NCBI GenBank assembly: GCA_963800235.1
Contig: CAWDAD010000001.1
Coordinates: 1,674,001-1,738,000, forward strand
Source: CAVVNP01 sp963800235
GTDB taxonomy: Bacteria > Actinomycetota > Acidimicrobiia > Acidimicrobiales > Iamiaceae
Direction: 5' to 3'
Length of the DNA: 64,000 nt
Shown here: positions 46,509-55,806 of the stretch, in pieces
Position numbering within the stretch: the stretch's first letter is position 1
Layout of the letters: each line of letters begins with the position of its first letter
The notes under the pieces: model-generated
Databases searched by the model: none
What the model was told of the DNA's origin: nothing
Seen by the model: only the letters and a program-made list of their open reading frames with translations
Position numbers and translations under genes: made by a program

Positions 46509-47566
46509 GTCGGCGAGGGGGCGGAGGCGGGCGCCGGGTTCCGGTCGCCGGGGGGCTCGGCACCGTCGTCGGGCGGGGGCGACGAGCCGCCGAGGAACCG
46601 GGCGCCGAGCTTGTGGAGGCCGCCGACGATGCCCTCGGGCAGCACGAAGACGATGGCGATGAGGGCGCCGCCGAGCACCGCCGGCGACAGGATCTCCTTG
46701 CCGGGGATCAGCGCCCGGGTGTTGCGCTGGATGGCCACCAGGGCGATGGCGCCGATGAACGGCCCGGTGATGGTCGCCGACCCGCCGATGACCACCGCCA
46801 CCAGGAACTCGATCGAGCTCTGGAAGTAGACCAGCGGGTTGGTGCCGTCGGCGATGCCGGTGACGAGCACCGACAGCGAGCCGGCCACCCCGGCGTAGGC
46901 CGCGCTGAGGGCGAAGGTGCCGACCTTCACCCAGCTCAGGTCCACCCCCGACGTCGCCGCCGCCACCTCGCGGTCGCGGGTGGCGATCATGGCCCGCCCC
47001 ACCCGGCTGTTCATGAGGTTGCGGGCGAGGAGCAGGCCCAGCGCGGCAGCCGCGAGGCAGACGAAGTACTGGTACTGGTCGGCGTCGAGCCCGCCGATGA
47101 GCGAGGCTCGGGCCGAGCGCTGCACCTGGTACAGCGCCACGTCGCCGGTGCCGTGGATGAACTTGGAGGCCACCGGTTGGAACAGCACCGCCAGGCCGAG
47201 GGTGATGAGCGCCAGGTACAGGCCGCGGATGCGCAGGGCCGGGAAGCCGACGACCAGCCCGACCAGCGCGCTGAGCAGCGCCGCCACCACGAAGGTGGCC
47301 TCGATTGGCCACCCGTGGTCCGTGACCAGGATGGCGGTGGTGAAGGCCCCGACGCCGTAGAAGGCGGCGTGGCCGATCGAGATCTGGCCGTTGTACCCGG
47401 TCAGCAGGTTGAGCCCGGCGGCGGCCACGCCGAGGTAGAGCGCCTCGGCGAAGATCTGGTTGTTGGCCGGGCTGACGTTGAACGGCAGCAGCAGGGCGAC
47501 CACGGCGACCGCCACGCCGAGGACGATCCGCACCGTCGTGGGCCGGCTGCGGACGGCGGAGGCCAT
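46499..47566 (-). CDS. livM: Branched-chain amino acid ABC permease LivM
   Basis: 355 residues, about ten membrane helices, with the LivM motifs LNLLTGYNGQISIGHAAFYG and RIRGLYLALITLG and the cytoplasmic loop RAMIATRDREVAAATSGVDL. Pro-rich C-terminal extension of ~30 residues. The ATG overlaps the livH stop by one base. Confidence 0.92.
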   Translation of the reverse strand: MASAVRSRPTTVRIVLGVAVAVVALLLPFNVSPANNQIFAEALYLGVAAAGLNLLTGYNGQISIGHAAFYGVGAFTTAILVTDHGWPIEATFVVAALLSALVGLVVGFPALRIRGLYLALITLGLAVLFQPVASKFIHGTGDVALYQVQRSARASLIGGLDADQYQYFVCLAAAALGLLLARNLMNSRVGRAMIATRDREVAAATSGVDLSWVKVGTFALSAAYAGVAGSLSVLVTGIADGTNPLVYFQSSIEFLVAVVIGGSATITGPFIGAIALVAIQRNTRALIPGKEILSPAVLGGALIAIVFVLPEGIVGGLHKLGARFLGGSSPPPDDGAEPPGDRNPAPASAPSPTTP

Positions 47567-48450
47567 CAGACCCGCTCCACCGTCTTGCGGCCGAACAGCC
47601 CGTTCGGCTTCACCAGCAGCACCAGGAGGATGAGGCCGAAGGGCACCAGGATGGTGACGCCGCTCAGGGCGTCGACGTACTGGATGGCCAGCGCCTCGGT
47701 GACGCCGACCAGCAGGCCGCCCACCACCGCGCCGACGATGCTGTCGAACCCGCCGACCGCCGCCGCTGCGAAGGCGTACACCAGCACGCCCTGCATGAGG
47801 CTGGCGTCGAAGCCGGTCTTGGTCGCGGCCACGAGCGAACCGGCCAGCGCGCCGATCGCCGCCGACAGGCCCCACCCGACCATGAGCATGACGCCGACGG
47901 GGATGCCGACCAGCCGGCTCGAGTCGGGGTTGGACGCCACCGCCCGCAGCGACAGGCCGATGCGGGTGCGCTGCAGCAGCAGGTAGATCACCACGCACTC
48001 GAGCACCAGCACCACGGCCAGCCCGACGGTGGCCTTGTTGACGTTCAGCCCGCCGCCGGTGATCTTGCCGGCCGGGAACAGCGACGGCATCACCTGGGGG
48101 TCGGTGCCGAAGACCAGCTGGGTCAGCGAGTTGATGGCCAGGAACATGCCCAGGGTCACGATCACCACGTTGAGCGGGCTCTTCGACCCCTCGACCGGGC
48201 GGATCAGCACCCGCTCGATCACCACGCCGGCCACGAACGAGGCGCCCATCGACACCAGCAGCGCCAGCCCGATGGGGAGGCCGGCCTCGGAGAGCCGCCA
48301 GGTGGTGAAGGTGGAGAAGAGGGCCATCTCGCCCTGGGCGAAGTTGAGCAGCCCGGTGGTGCGGAAGATCAGCACCAGGGCCAGCGCCACCGAGCCGTAG
48401 ATCACCCCGTTGCCGACCCCGTTGATGACCTGCGACAGGAAGAGCTGCAT
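47566..48450 (-). CDS. livH: Branched-chain amino acid ABC permease LivH
   Basis: 294 residues, eight or so membrane helices with the LivH motifs GLLNFAQGEMALF and IGLSLRAVASNPDSSRLVGI. Pairs with LivM to form the channel. Its ATG follows the livF stop directly, so translation is coupled. Confidence 0.92.
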   Translation of the reverse strand: MQLFLSQVINGVGNGVIYGSVALALVLIFRTTGLLNFAQGEMALFSTFTTWRLSEAGLPIGLALLVSMGASFVAGVVIERVLIRPVEGSKSPLNVVIVTLGMFLAINSLTQLVFGTDPQVMPSLFPAGKITGGGLNVNKATVGLAVVLVLECVVIYLLLQRTRIGLSLRAVASNPDSSRLVGIPVGVMLMVGWGLSAAIGALAGSLVAATKTGFDASLMQGVLVYAFAAAAVGGFDSIVGAVVGGLLVGVTEALAIQYVDALSGVTILVPFGLILLVLLVKPNGLFGRKTVERV

Positions 48451-49158
48451 CTAGAACCCCAGGTACGCCCGGCGGACGGTCTCGTCGTCGGCGAGCTGGT
48501 CGGCGGGACCCTCGGTGGCGATGCGACCGGTCTCGAGCACGTAGCCGCGCGAGCCGATCTCGAGGGCGAGGTTGGCGTTCTGCTCCACGACGAGGATGGT
48601 GAGGCCCTCCTGCTTGTTCAGGTCGCCGAGCCGCTCGAACAGCTCACGGGTGATGAGCGGCGCCAGCCCGAGGGAGGGCTCGTCGAGGAGCAGCAGCCGT
48701 GGCCTCGCCATCATCGCCCGGGCGATGGCGAGCATCTGCTGCTCGCCGCCGCTCATGTTGCCGGCGGCCTGGTCGCGCCGCTCGCCGAGGCGGGGGAACA
48801 GCTTGTACCAGCGGTAGATGTCGCCGTTGACGTGCTTGTCCTTGCGGGCGATGGCGCCGAGCCGCAGGTTGTCCTCGACGGTGAGCTCGTCGAAGGTCCC
48901 CCGGCCCTGCGGCACGTGGGCCACGCCCGAGCGGGCGACCGACTCGGGCTTCTCGCCGACGAGCGATCGCCCGTCGAAGGTGATCTCCCCGCTGGCGCGG
49001 AGCAGCCCGCTGACGGTGCGCAGCATGGTGGTCTTGCCGGCGCCGTTGGCCCCGAGCACCACCACCACCTCGCCCTCGTCGACGTGCAGGTCGATGCCGT
49101 GCAGCACCCGCACCTCGCCGTAGCCGGCTGCGACGCCGGACAGGTCGAGCAGGCTCAC
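48451..49158 (-). CDS. livF: ABC transporter ATP-binding protein LivF
   Basis: 235 residues. Walker A GANGAGKTT, signature MSGGEQQMLAIARAMM, Walker B LLLLDEPSLGL, and VEQN in the H-loop region (VVEQNANLAL). Shorter form without the LivG C-terminal extension. GTG start; 28 bp after the livG stop. Confidence 0.92.
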   Translation of the reverse strand: MSLLDLSGVAAGYGEVRVLHGIDLHVDEGEVVVVLGANGAGKTTMLRTVSGLLRASGEITFDGRSLVGEKPESVARSGVAHVPQGRGTFDELTVEDNLRLGAIARKDKHVNGDIYRWYKLFPRLGERRDQAAGNMSGGEQQMLAIARAMMARPRLLLLDEPSLGLAPLITRELFERLGDLNKQEGLTILVVEQNANLALEIGSRGYVLETGRIATEGPADQLADDETVRRAYLGF

Positions 49159-49186
49159 CGGCCGGCACGCTCCCGGTCCGGGTCGA

Positions 49187-49951
49187 TCACGCGGGGGTCC
49201 CCAGGTAGGCCTCGATCACCCGCTGGTCCTGCTGGATGGCCGCCGGCGGTCCCTCGGCGATCTTGCTGCCGAAGTCGAGCACCACGATGTGGTCGGAGAC
49301 CGCCATCACCATGTTCATGTGGTGCTCGACCAGGAGGATGCTGAGGTCGAAGCGGTCGCGGATCTCGCGGATGGTCTCGCCCAGCTCGTCGACCTCGCCG
49401 TGGGTCAGCCCGTTGGCCGGCTCGTCGAGCAGCAGCAGCTTGGGTCGGGACGCCAGGGCGCGGGCGAACTCGATCCGCTTGAGGGTGCCGAAGGGCAGCC
49501 CGGCGGCGGGACGGCCGGCCAGGTGACCGAGGTCGAGCTGCTCGAGGATGTCGCGGGCCTGGTCGCGGAGGGTGCGCTCCTCACCGCCCACCCCCAGCCG
49601 GAGCAGGGCCCGGGCGAAGCCGACCCGGCCCCGGTCGTGGGCGCCGACCATGACGTTGTCGAGCACGCTCAGCGCGGGGAAGAGCGCCACGTTCTGGAAG
49701 GTCCGGGCGATGCCGAGGCCGACGATGCGGTGGGCGGGGACCCCGAGCAGGTCGGTGCCGTCGAAGTCGACGTGGCCCTCGTCGGCGTCGTAGAGGCGGC
49801 TCATCACGTTGAAGAAGGTGGTCTTGCCCGCCCCGTTCGGACCGATCAGGGCACAGATCTGGCCGTGCTGGATCTCGAAGCTCAGGCCGTCGAGGGCCAC
49901 CACGCCGCCGAAGCGCACCCCGATGTCTGTGACCGAGAGCTGAGCCGACAC
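49187..49951 (-). CDS. livG: ABC transporter ATP-binding protein LivG
   Basis: 254 residues. Walker A GPNGAGKTTFF, LivG-type IARTFQNVALFP, Walker B LLLLDEPANGL and HHMN after the switch region. The signature is LPFGTLKRIEFARAL, a LivG variant of LSGGQ. GTG at 49951 chosen because AAGGGGAA lies at ribosome-site distance; another GTG at 49975 is possible. First gene of the liv group. Confidence 0.9.
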   Translation of the reverse strand: MSAQLSVTDIGVRFGGVVALDGLSFEIQHGQICALIGPNGAGKTTFFNVMSRLYDADEGHVDFDGTDLLGVPAHRIVGLGIARTFQNVALFPALSVLDNVMVGAHDRGRVGFARALLRLGVGGEERTLRDQARDILEQLDLGHLAGRPAAGLPFGTLKRIEFARALASRPKLLLLDEPANGLTHGEVDELGETIREIRDRFDLSILLVEHHMNMVMAVSDHIVVLDFGSKIAEGPPAAIQQDQRVIEAYLGTPA

Positions 49952-50067
49952 GTCTTCCCCTTCGAGAGCCTCCACGCTCGTGTGGCGGGCGTCACCATAA
50001 CGAACGGTTCAGCTCGACGTGGAGAGGAGCTCGGGCTGTGGAGGCGAGGGCGGCGGGTGCGGTCGTC

Positions 50068-51072
50068 TCAGAGCCGGGCGCCCATGAACATCACCTTGAG
50101 GTCGTCGTAGGCCTCGATGCAGCGCCCGGCGCCCAGCACCACCGCCTCGAGCGGGGCGTCGACGAGGCTCACCGCGATGTCGGTCTCCTCGACCAGGCGG
50201 TTGGCCAGGCCGTGGAGCATGCCGCCGCCGCCCACCAGGTACATGCCCCGGAGGATCAGGTCGTGGGCCAGCTCGGGCGGCGCCTGGCCCAGGCAGTCGA
50301 TGACCGAGTCGACGATGGCGTTGACCGGCTCCTTGATGGCCTCCCGCACCTCGTCGGGGGCCAGGATCACCGTCTTCGGCAGGCCGGTCATCAGGTCGCG
50401 ACCGCGGACCTCGGCCTTGACGCTGTCCTGCACCGGCCAGGCCGACCCGATGGCGACCTTGATCTCCTCCGCCGTGCGCTCGCCGACGGCGATGCCGTAC
50501 TCGCGCCGGATGAAGGTCTGGATGGCGGCGTCGATGTCGAAGGAGCCGACCCGGACCGCCTGCAGGGCGACCACGCCGCCGAGGGAGATCAGCGCGGTCT
50601 CGGTGGTGCCGCCCCCGACGTCGACGACCATGTTGGCGACCGGCTCGTGGATGGGCAGGCCGGCGCCGATGGCTGCCGCCATCGGCTGCTCGATGAGCTG
50701 GGCCTCGGCCGCTCCGGCCCGCCGGGCGGCCTCGGTGACCGCCCGCCGCTCGACCTCGGTGATGGCCGACGGTACGCAGATGACCACCCGGGGCCGGTTG
50801 AACTTGGACACCCCGGCCCGCTGGAGCAGCAGCCGGATCATGCGCTGGGTGACGTCGAAGTCGGTGATGGCGCCCTGGCGCAGCGGACGGACGGCGACGA
50901 TGTAGCCGGGCGTGCGCCCGATCATCTGCCACGCCTCCTTGCCCATGGCCAGCACGTCGCCGGTCTTCTCGTTGAGGGCGATCACCGAGGGCTCGTTCAG
51001 CACGATGCCGCGGCCCTTGGCGTAGACGAGCGTGTTCGCCGTCCCGAGGTCGATGGCCAGGTCGCGCGCCAG
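50068..51072 (-). CDS. mreB: Rod-shape-determining actin homologue MreB (apparent CTG start)
   Basis: 334 residues, actin-like ATPase that guides cell-wall elongation. Phosphate-1 loop ARDLAIDLGTANTLVYAKG, phosphate-2 VVDVGGGTTETALISLGG, adenosine loop LVGGGGMLHGL. The first loop is essential, so translation must start by 51072. Between the in-frame TAG (51096-51094) and this point there is no ATG, GTG or TTG; CTG at 51072 follows GGGGAGG by 8 bases. The upstream small-protein stop ends 2 bases before it. A GTG at 51003 would delete the loop. Confidence 0.88.
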   Translation of the reverse strand: MARDLAIDLGTANTLVYAKGRGIVLNEPSVIALNEKTGDVLAMGKEAWQMIGRTPGYIVAVRPLRQGAITDFDVTQRMIRLLLQRAGVSKFNRPRVVICVPSAITEVERRAVTEAARRAGAAEAQLIEQPMAAAIGAGLPIHEPVANMVVDVGGGTTETALISLGGVVALQAVRVGSFDIDAAIQTFIRREYGIAVGERTAEEIKVAIGSAWPVQDSVKAEVRGRDLMTGLPKTVILAPDEVREAIKEPVNAIVDSVIDCLGQAPPELAHDLILRGMYLVGGGGMLHGLANRLVEETDIAVSLVDAPLEAVVLGAGRCIEAYDDLKVMFMGARL

Positions 51073-51074
51073 GG

Positions 51075-51272
51075 CTACCGCCTCCCCGTCGAGCTACCCC
51101 ACCGGGAGCGGCGAGAGGCTCTGGCCTCTTCGGGCGAGAGGGCGTGCATCTCGCGCTGGAACGCGTCGATGCCGGACTCGAGGGTGTTGGGCTTGCGGCC
51201 GCGGAACCACACCACCACGCACCCGATGGTGATGCCGACGACGGGGATGGCCAGGAAGTAGAGGGTGCTCAC
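51075..51272 (-). CDS. Small single-pass membrane protein
   Basis: 65 residues: TLYFLAIPVVGITIGCVVVWF membrane helix at the N-terminus, then a charged tail with FQREMHALSPEEA. GTG start overlaps the moaE stop (GTGA), and its TAG lies immediately before the mreB start. Coupled to mreB, so an elongation-related membrane partner is conceivable. No family recognised. Confidence 0.65.
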   Translation of the reverse strand: MSTLYFLAIPVVGITIGCVVVWFRGRKPNTLESGIDAFQREMHALSPEEARASRRSRWGSSTGRR

Positions 51273-51823
51273 CGGGACGTCCCCGGTCTGACCGGCTCCG
51301 CCGTCCCCGACCCGCCGGACGCGCCCGGGGCGTGGGTGGCACAGGGGTCGGTCCAGGCCGACCCGCCGGGCCAGCGCTCCTGCTTCCAGAGCGGGACGGT
51401 GGCCTTGACCTCGTCGATGCCGGAGCGGGCCGCCTCGAAGGCCTCCTGCCGGTGCGGTGCCGACACCGCCACCACCACCGCCGCCTCGGCCAGCCCGACC
51501 GACCCGGTGCGGTGCAGCAGCGCGATCCGACCGAGCTGGGGCCACCGGGTCCGCAGGGCCGAGGCGACCCGGTGGAGCCGGTCGGTGGCGTAGGGCTCGT
51601 AGGCCTCGTACACCAGCTCGGTGATGCCGGTGCGCCCCTCGGCGTGGTCGCGAGCGGTCCCGGTGAAGGTCACCACCGCCCCGCAGGAGGGGAGGACCGT
51701 CCAGGCCGATGCCTCGCCGACCGGCAGCTCAGCGGCGAAGAGCCCCACCCACGTGTCGGCGCCGGCGGAGCCCCCGGCCCCGTTGGTCGCACGGGAGGCG
51801 ACGGGCGCCGAGGGTGAAGGCAC
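51269..51823 (-). CDS. moaE: Molybdopterin synthase catalytic subunit
   Basis: 184 residues, transfers sulfur from MoaD to cPMP during molybdenum cofactor synthesis. CGAVVTFTGTARDH and LVYEAYEPYA match the family; VKATVPLWKQERW holds the catalytic Lys. N-terminal ~25 and C-terminal ~25 residues are extensions. GTG start. No moaD is beside it. Confidence 0.88.
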   Translation of the reverse strand: MPSPSAPVASRATNGAGGSAGADTWVGLFAAELPVGEASAWTVLPSCGAVVTFTGTARDHAEGRTGITELVYEAYEPYATDRLHRVASALRTRWPQLGRIALLHRTGSVGLAEAAVVVAVSAPHRQEAFEAARSGIDEVKATVPLWKQERWPGGSAWTDPCATHAPGASGGSGTAEPVRPGTSR

Positions 51824-51938
51824 CTGTACAGCCTAGGAGACAGGCCGGCGAGGTCCCATCCCCCCATGACCGGCCGGGTGGGGTCCCGAGCCCCGGCCCG
51901 CGGTCACCCGGCCGGGGCCCGTCACTAACGTCGCGGCG

Positions 51939-53294
51939 ATGTCGGACGGAGACGAGCGCGACGACGACGCGCCCTCCGGGCCGCTGCTCCCGCCGGACGA
52001 CCGCCTCTGGCGCCACCCCTCCGAGATGGGGGCGGCCAGCGGGGCGAGCCGGACCGGGCCGTCCCCCGCCGGCCCGGCCGCCGCCGGGCCGGACGCCGGA
52101 CCGCACGACGGCTCGATCCCCGCCTCGCGACCGGGCGGGCGACGGTGGGCGGTGGTCGCCGCCGGCCTGGCCGGCGCCACCCTGACCCTCGGCAGCCTCG
52201 CCCTGGCGGGGGCCTTCAAGCGGGAGGTGGTCGAGCGGCGGGTCGCGTCGGCGACCTCCTCGCTGCCGGCCACCCCCGTGTCGACCGGCGACCGGCGGGA
52301 CGTGGCCGGCCTGGTCGCCCAGGCCCAGCCCTGGGTCGCGGGGCTCCAGGTCGAGTCCGGTGCCGGCCGCCGCACCGGATCGGCGGTGCTGCTCGGCCCG
52401 CCCGGCACGCTCGTCACCACCGATGCCCTCGTCGACGGCGCCACCTCGCTGACGGTGACCTTCAGCGACGGGACGTCCACCCCGGCGAGCCTGGTCGGCA
52501 CCGATCCCGCCACCGGCCTGGCCGCCGTCCGCATCGCCGATCGCTCCCGTCCCTCGCCCCCCGTCGCGGGACCGGGGCTCGACGTCGGCAGCCCGGCGGT
52601 CCTGCTCTCCGGACCGGCGGGGAGCCGCAGCGGACTGGCAGACGCCGGCACGGTGCGGGGCCTCGACCAGCCGGTGGCGACCCGGCAGGGCACCCTGACC
52701 GACCTGATCCAGACCGACGCCGCCACGACCACCCGCACCGACGGCGGCGCCCTCCTCGCCCCCGACGGCTCCCTGGCCGGCATCTGCCTCGACCCGTCCG
52801 ACGACCCGGGCGATCCGGCGTCGCGGTCGGGCTGGGCGGTCCCGGTCTCCATCGCCGAGCACGTGGTCGACGACCTGGTGGACGACGGGCGGGTCCACCA
52901 CGCCTGGCTCGGCATCGAGGTCTCGGACTCGACCCCTGCCGCCGTGACCCCGACCGGCGCCTCGCCGTCCGGCTCGACGGCCCCCGCCGGGCCGGCGTCG
53001 GACTCGGCGCCGTCGACCGATCGGACGGCCCCGACGCCGTCCACCGCACCGGGGAGGACCGGCCCGCCACCGGGCACGACGGTCACCTCGGTCGCCCCCG
53101 GCAGCCCCGCGGCCGCCGCCGGGGTCCGCACCGGGGACCGCATCACCGCCATGGGCGGCGCGCCGACGACGTCGATGACCGACGTGGTCACCGTGCTCCG
53201 CCGCCACCGGCCCGGCGACCGGGTGGCGGTCACCGTCGTGCGCGACGGGGCGAGCCGCACCACCACGGTGGTGCTCCGCGACCTGCCCAGCTGA
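51939..53294 (+). CDS. HtrA-like (S1C + PDZ) protein with lost catalytic triad
   Basis: 451 residues. Cytoplasmic low-complexity start, one membrane helix (VVAAGLAGATLTLGSLALAG), an HtrA-type trypsin fold (about 135-310) and a PDZ domain (about 360-445), separated by a Ser/Thr/Pro-rich linker. The triad positions are replaced: TTDALV where LTNNHVV is expected (His to Ala), DPATGLAAV for DPxTDLAV (Asp to Gly), TRTDGGAL for GNSGGAL (Ser to Asp). Hence a binding or sensing protein rather than a protease. Confidence 0.82.
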   Translation: MSDGDERDDDAPSGPLLPPDDRLWRHPSEMGAASGASRTGPSPAGPAAAGPDAGPHDGSIPASRPGGRRWAVVAAGLAGATLTLGSLALAGAFKREVVERRVASATSSLPATPVSTGDRRDVAGLVAQAQPWVAGLQVESGAGRRTGSAVLLGPPGTLVTTDALVDGATSLTVTFSDGTSTPASLVGTDPATGLAAVRIADRSRPSPPVAGPGLDVGSPAVLLSGPAGSRSGLADAGTVRGLDQPVATRQGTLTDLIQTDAATTTRTDGGALLAPDGSLAGICLDPSDDPGDPASRSGWAVPVSIAEHVVDDLVDDGRVHHAWLGIEVSDSTPAAVTPTGASPSGSTAPAGPASDSAPSTDRTAPTPSTAPGRTGPPPGTTVTSVAPGSPAAAAGVRTGDRITAMGGAPTTSMTDVVTVLRRHRPGDRVAVTVVRDGASRTTTVVLRDLPS

Positions 53295-53330
53295 CCGGGA
53301 AGGGATCGACCGGCCGGTCGCGCGACCGCG

Positions 53331-54380
53331 TCAGCGGCGCCGGCGCCGCAGCAGCACGGCCGCGGTGGCAGCCGTCCCGGCGGCCAGCGCGCCCCCGGCC
53401 ACGCCGAGCGCCAGCTCCTGACGGCGCCGTGGGCTCAGGGTGGCGAGCGGGCCGGCCTCGTGGCCGCTGACGAAGGCGTCGTCGTTCGCCCGCTGCGGCG
53501 CCCAGCCGGCGGCCCGGAGCTTGTCGTTGGCCACCACCCAGGGCTGCCAGCGGTAGGGCACGATGCCCGGCGGGGTGGGGGCCAACCGGAAGCGCCAGCG
53601 GAAGCGGGCCAGGCGGTTGGCCAGGCGGGCCGGGGTGCGCAGCTTCGGCATGCCGGCGGCCAGCGCCTTGGCCTCCTCGCCCGACAGCCAGCCGTCGGGG
53701 GCGACGTTGACCGGGCCCCGGAGGTCGCTCCGCCAGGCCACCTCGACCGCCCGGGCCACGTCGTCGACGTGGACGGTCTGGGCCGGCGGCTCGTCGGCGC
53801 CGACCGGCGCGGGGGCCGACACCAGCGCGCGGGCCAGCCAGCCGGGCTGGCCGTCGGCGACCATGGGGGCGGGCCGCAGCAGCACCAGGCGGGCGTCGGG
53901 CTGGTCGAGGGCCCACTCGGCGGCCAGCCGCTCCACCTCGGCGCGCTGCACGGCGAAGGTGCACCCGGGGTTCGGTCGCAGCGGCGCGTCCTCGGTCAGT
54001 GGGATCGGGTTGTTGGGCCAGGCGCCGTAGACCGCGGCGGTCGAGAGCAGCACGACGGTCGGCACGGCGTCGTCGGCGCAGGCGGCCAGCACCCGCCGGG
54101 CGATCTCGACCTCCCGCCCGCCGGCGACCTCGGGGGCGTCGTCGAGGGCCGGGCCGAACACCGACGCCAGGTGGATCACCGCGTCGGCCTCGTGGAGGAG
54201 CGGCTTCAGGTCGTCGGCGACCAGGTCGACCCGCCGGGGCTCGACCCGCAGGCTGGTCGGGGCCGGCTGCCCCGCCCGGTCGAGGGCCAGGACGCGATCG
54301 ACCTCGGGATCGTCGAGCAGGCGCTCGACCACGCGGCGGCCGAGGACCCCCGCCGCCCCGGTGACCACGACCTGACCCAT
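53331..54380 (-). CDS. NAD-dependent epimerase/dehydratase (extended SDR)
   Basis: 349 residues. VVVTGAAGVLGRRVVERLL is the dinucleotide site; VIHLASVFG, LLSTAAVYGAWP with the Ser. The Tyr-x-x-Lys positions are not conserved (TFAVQRAEVERLA), which questions classical catalysis. The C-terminus has a membrane helix region (LALGVAGGALAAGTAATAAVLL) and Arg tail, an unusual anchor. ATG at 54380. Confidence 0.75.
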   Translation of the reverse strand: MGQVVVTGAAGVLGRRVVERLLDDPEVDRVLALDRAGQPAPTSLRVEPRRVDLVADDLKPLLHEADAVIHLASVFGPALDDAPEVAGGREVEIARRVLAACADDAVPTVVLLSTAAVYGAWPNNPIPLTEDAPLRPNPGCTFAVQRAEVERLAAEWALDQPDARLVLLRPAPMVADGQPGWLARALVSAPAPVGADEPPAQTVHVDDVARAVEVAWRSDLRGPVNVAPDGWLSGEEAKALAAGMPKLRTPARLANRLARFRWRFRLAPTPPGIVPYRWQPWVVANDKLRAAGWAPQRANDDAFVSGHEAGPLATLSPRRRQELALGVAGGALAAGTAATAAVLLRRRRR

Positions 54381-54531
54381 GAAGCGAGCATGCCCGTGCC
54401 GGCCCCCCGCCGCCAACCCCCGTCGCCGGGCGTCGTGCCTGGGCGGGCCGCCCGACGCGCCGGTGACGGATCGCACGACGGCGACCAGGCGGGCACCTGC
54501 GGTGCGTACCATGCAGGTGTGAGGTCGGCCC

Positions 54532-55755
54532 GTGCCTGACAGCCCCTTCCCGGGCGACGGCGACAACCCGTTCGCCGGCATGCCGCTCTTCGGCGACCTG
54601 GCCCGCATGCTCCAGCAGCAGGGTCCGCTGGCGTGGGACGCCGCTCGCCAGCTGGCCATGTCCACCGCGTCCGGTGGTCAGCCGGAGATCAACGTCGACC
54701 CCATCGAGCGCATCCAGCTCGAGCAGCTCGCCCGGGTGGCCGACCTGCACGTCACCGCCACCACCGGCCTGAGCACGACCGTCGACGGTCGCAACGTCGA
54801 GGTCGTACCCGTCTCGCGGACGCAGTGGGCCCAGCAGACCCTCGACGACCTGCGGCCGCTCTTCGAGAACCTGGCCCAGGCCCTGGGCACCGACAAGCGG
54901 CCCGATGCCGGACCGGGCGGCGGCCCCACCCTGCCCGGCGCCGACCTCGAGGAGACTTCGAGCGACGCCTGGTTCGAGGGCCTGATGCAGTTCCTGAGCC
55001 CGATGATGCTGGGCATGACCGCCGGCTCCCTCGTCGGGAACCTGGCGGTTCGCAGCCTGGGCCAGTACGACCTGCCCATCCCCCGACCCCGGCGGGAGAC
55101 CCTGCCGGTGGTGGTGGCCAACCTCGACGCCTTCGGCCAGGAGTGGTCGCTCGACCCCGACGACCTCCGACTCTGGGTCTGCCTGCACGAGCTGACCCAC
55201 CACGCCGTCTTCGGCGTGCCCCACGTCCGCGAGCGGCTCGACGGCCTGCTGCGGCGGTGGATGGCCGGCTTCGAGACCGACCCGAACTCGCTCGAGCGCC
55301 GCCTGTCGGAGATCGACCCGAGCGGTGGCGACCCCATGGCCAGCTTCCAGCAGATGCTGTCCGACCCCGAGCTGCTGCTCGGGGCGGTGCGCAGCCCCGT
55401 GCAGGCCGAGCTGCAGCCCCAGCTCGAGGCCCTGGTGCTCACCGTGACCGGCTACGTCGACAACGTGATGGACCGGATCGGCACCGGGCTCATCAGCTCG
55501 TACGGCATGGTCACCGAGGCCCTCCGACGCCGGCGGGTCGAGGCCAGCGCGTCGGACCGCTTCGTCGAGCGGCTCTTCGGGCTCGAGCTGACCCAGGACC
55601 GCTACGACCGGGGGGCGGCCTTCGCCGACGGCGTCGTCGAGCGGGCCGGCACCGACGGGCTCGATCGCCTGTGGCGCTCGGCCGACCAGCTTCCCACGCC
55701 GGCCGAGCTCGATGCGCCCGGGCTGTGGCTGGCCCGCATCGACCTCCCGACCTGA
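54532..55755 (+). CDS. Zinc-dependent metalloprotease-like protein (DUF2342 type)
   Basis: 407 residues. The zinc motif HELTH lies in VCLHELTHHAVFGVPHV around 220; the family is common in actinobacteria and found near cofactor F420 or purine genes. It begins with a short DNPFAGMPLFGDLARM segment and is helical throughout. GTG start with GAGG upstream. Divergent from the SDR gene; the 151-bp gap holds no clear promoter. Confidence 0.8.
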   Translation: MPDSPFPGDGDNPFAGMPLFGDLARMLQQQGPLAWDAARQLAMSTASGGQPEINVDPIERIQLEQLARVADLHVTATTGLSTTVDGRNVEVVPVSRTQWAQQTLDDLRPLFENLAQALGTDKRPDAGPGGGPTLPGADLEETSSDAWFEGLMQFLSPMMLGMTAGSLVGNLAVRSLGQYDLPIPRPRRETLPVVVANLDAFGQEWSLDPDDLRLWVCLHELTHHAVFGVPHVRERLDGLLRRWMAGFETDPNSLERRLSEIDPSGGDPMASFQQMLSDPELLLGAVRSPVQAELQPQLEALVLTVTGYVDNVMDRIGTGLISSYGMVTEALRRRRVEASASDRFVERLFGLELTQDRYDRGAAFADGVVERAGTDGLDRLWRSADQLPTPAELDAPGLWLARIDLPT

Positions 55756-55806
55756 GCGACCCGCGTCACGCCGGTCCCGGCGGAGCCCTCCCCGGTCCCG
55801 ACGACC

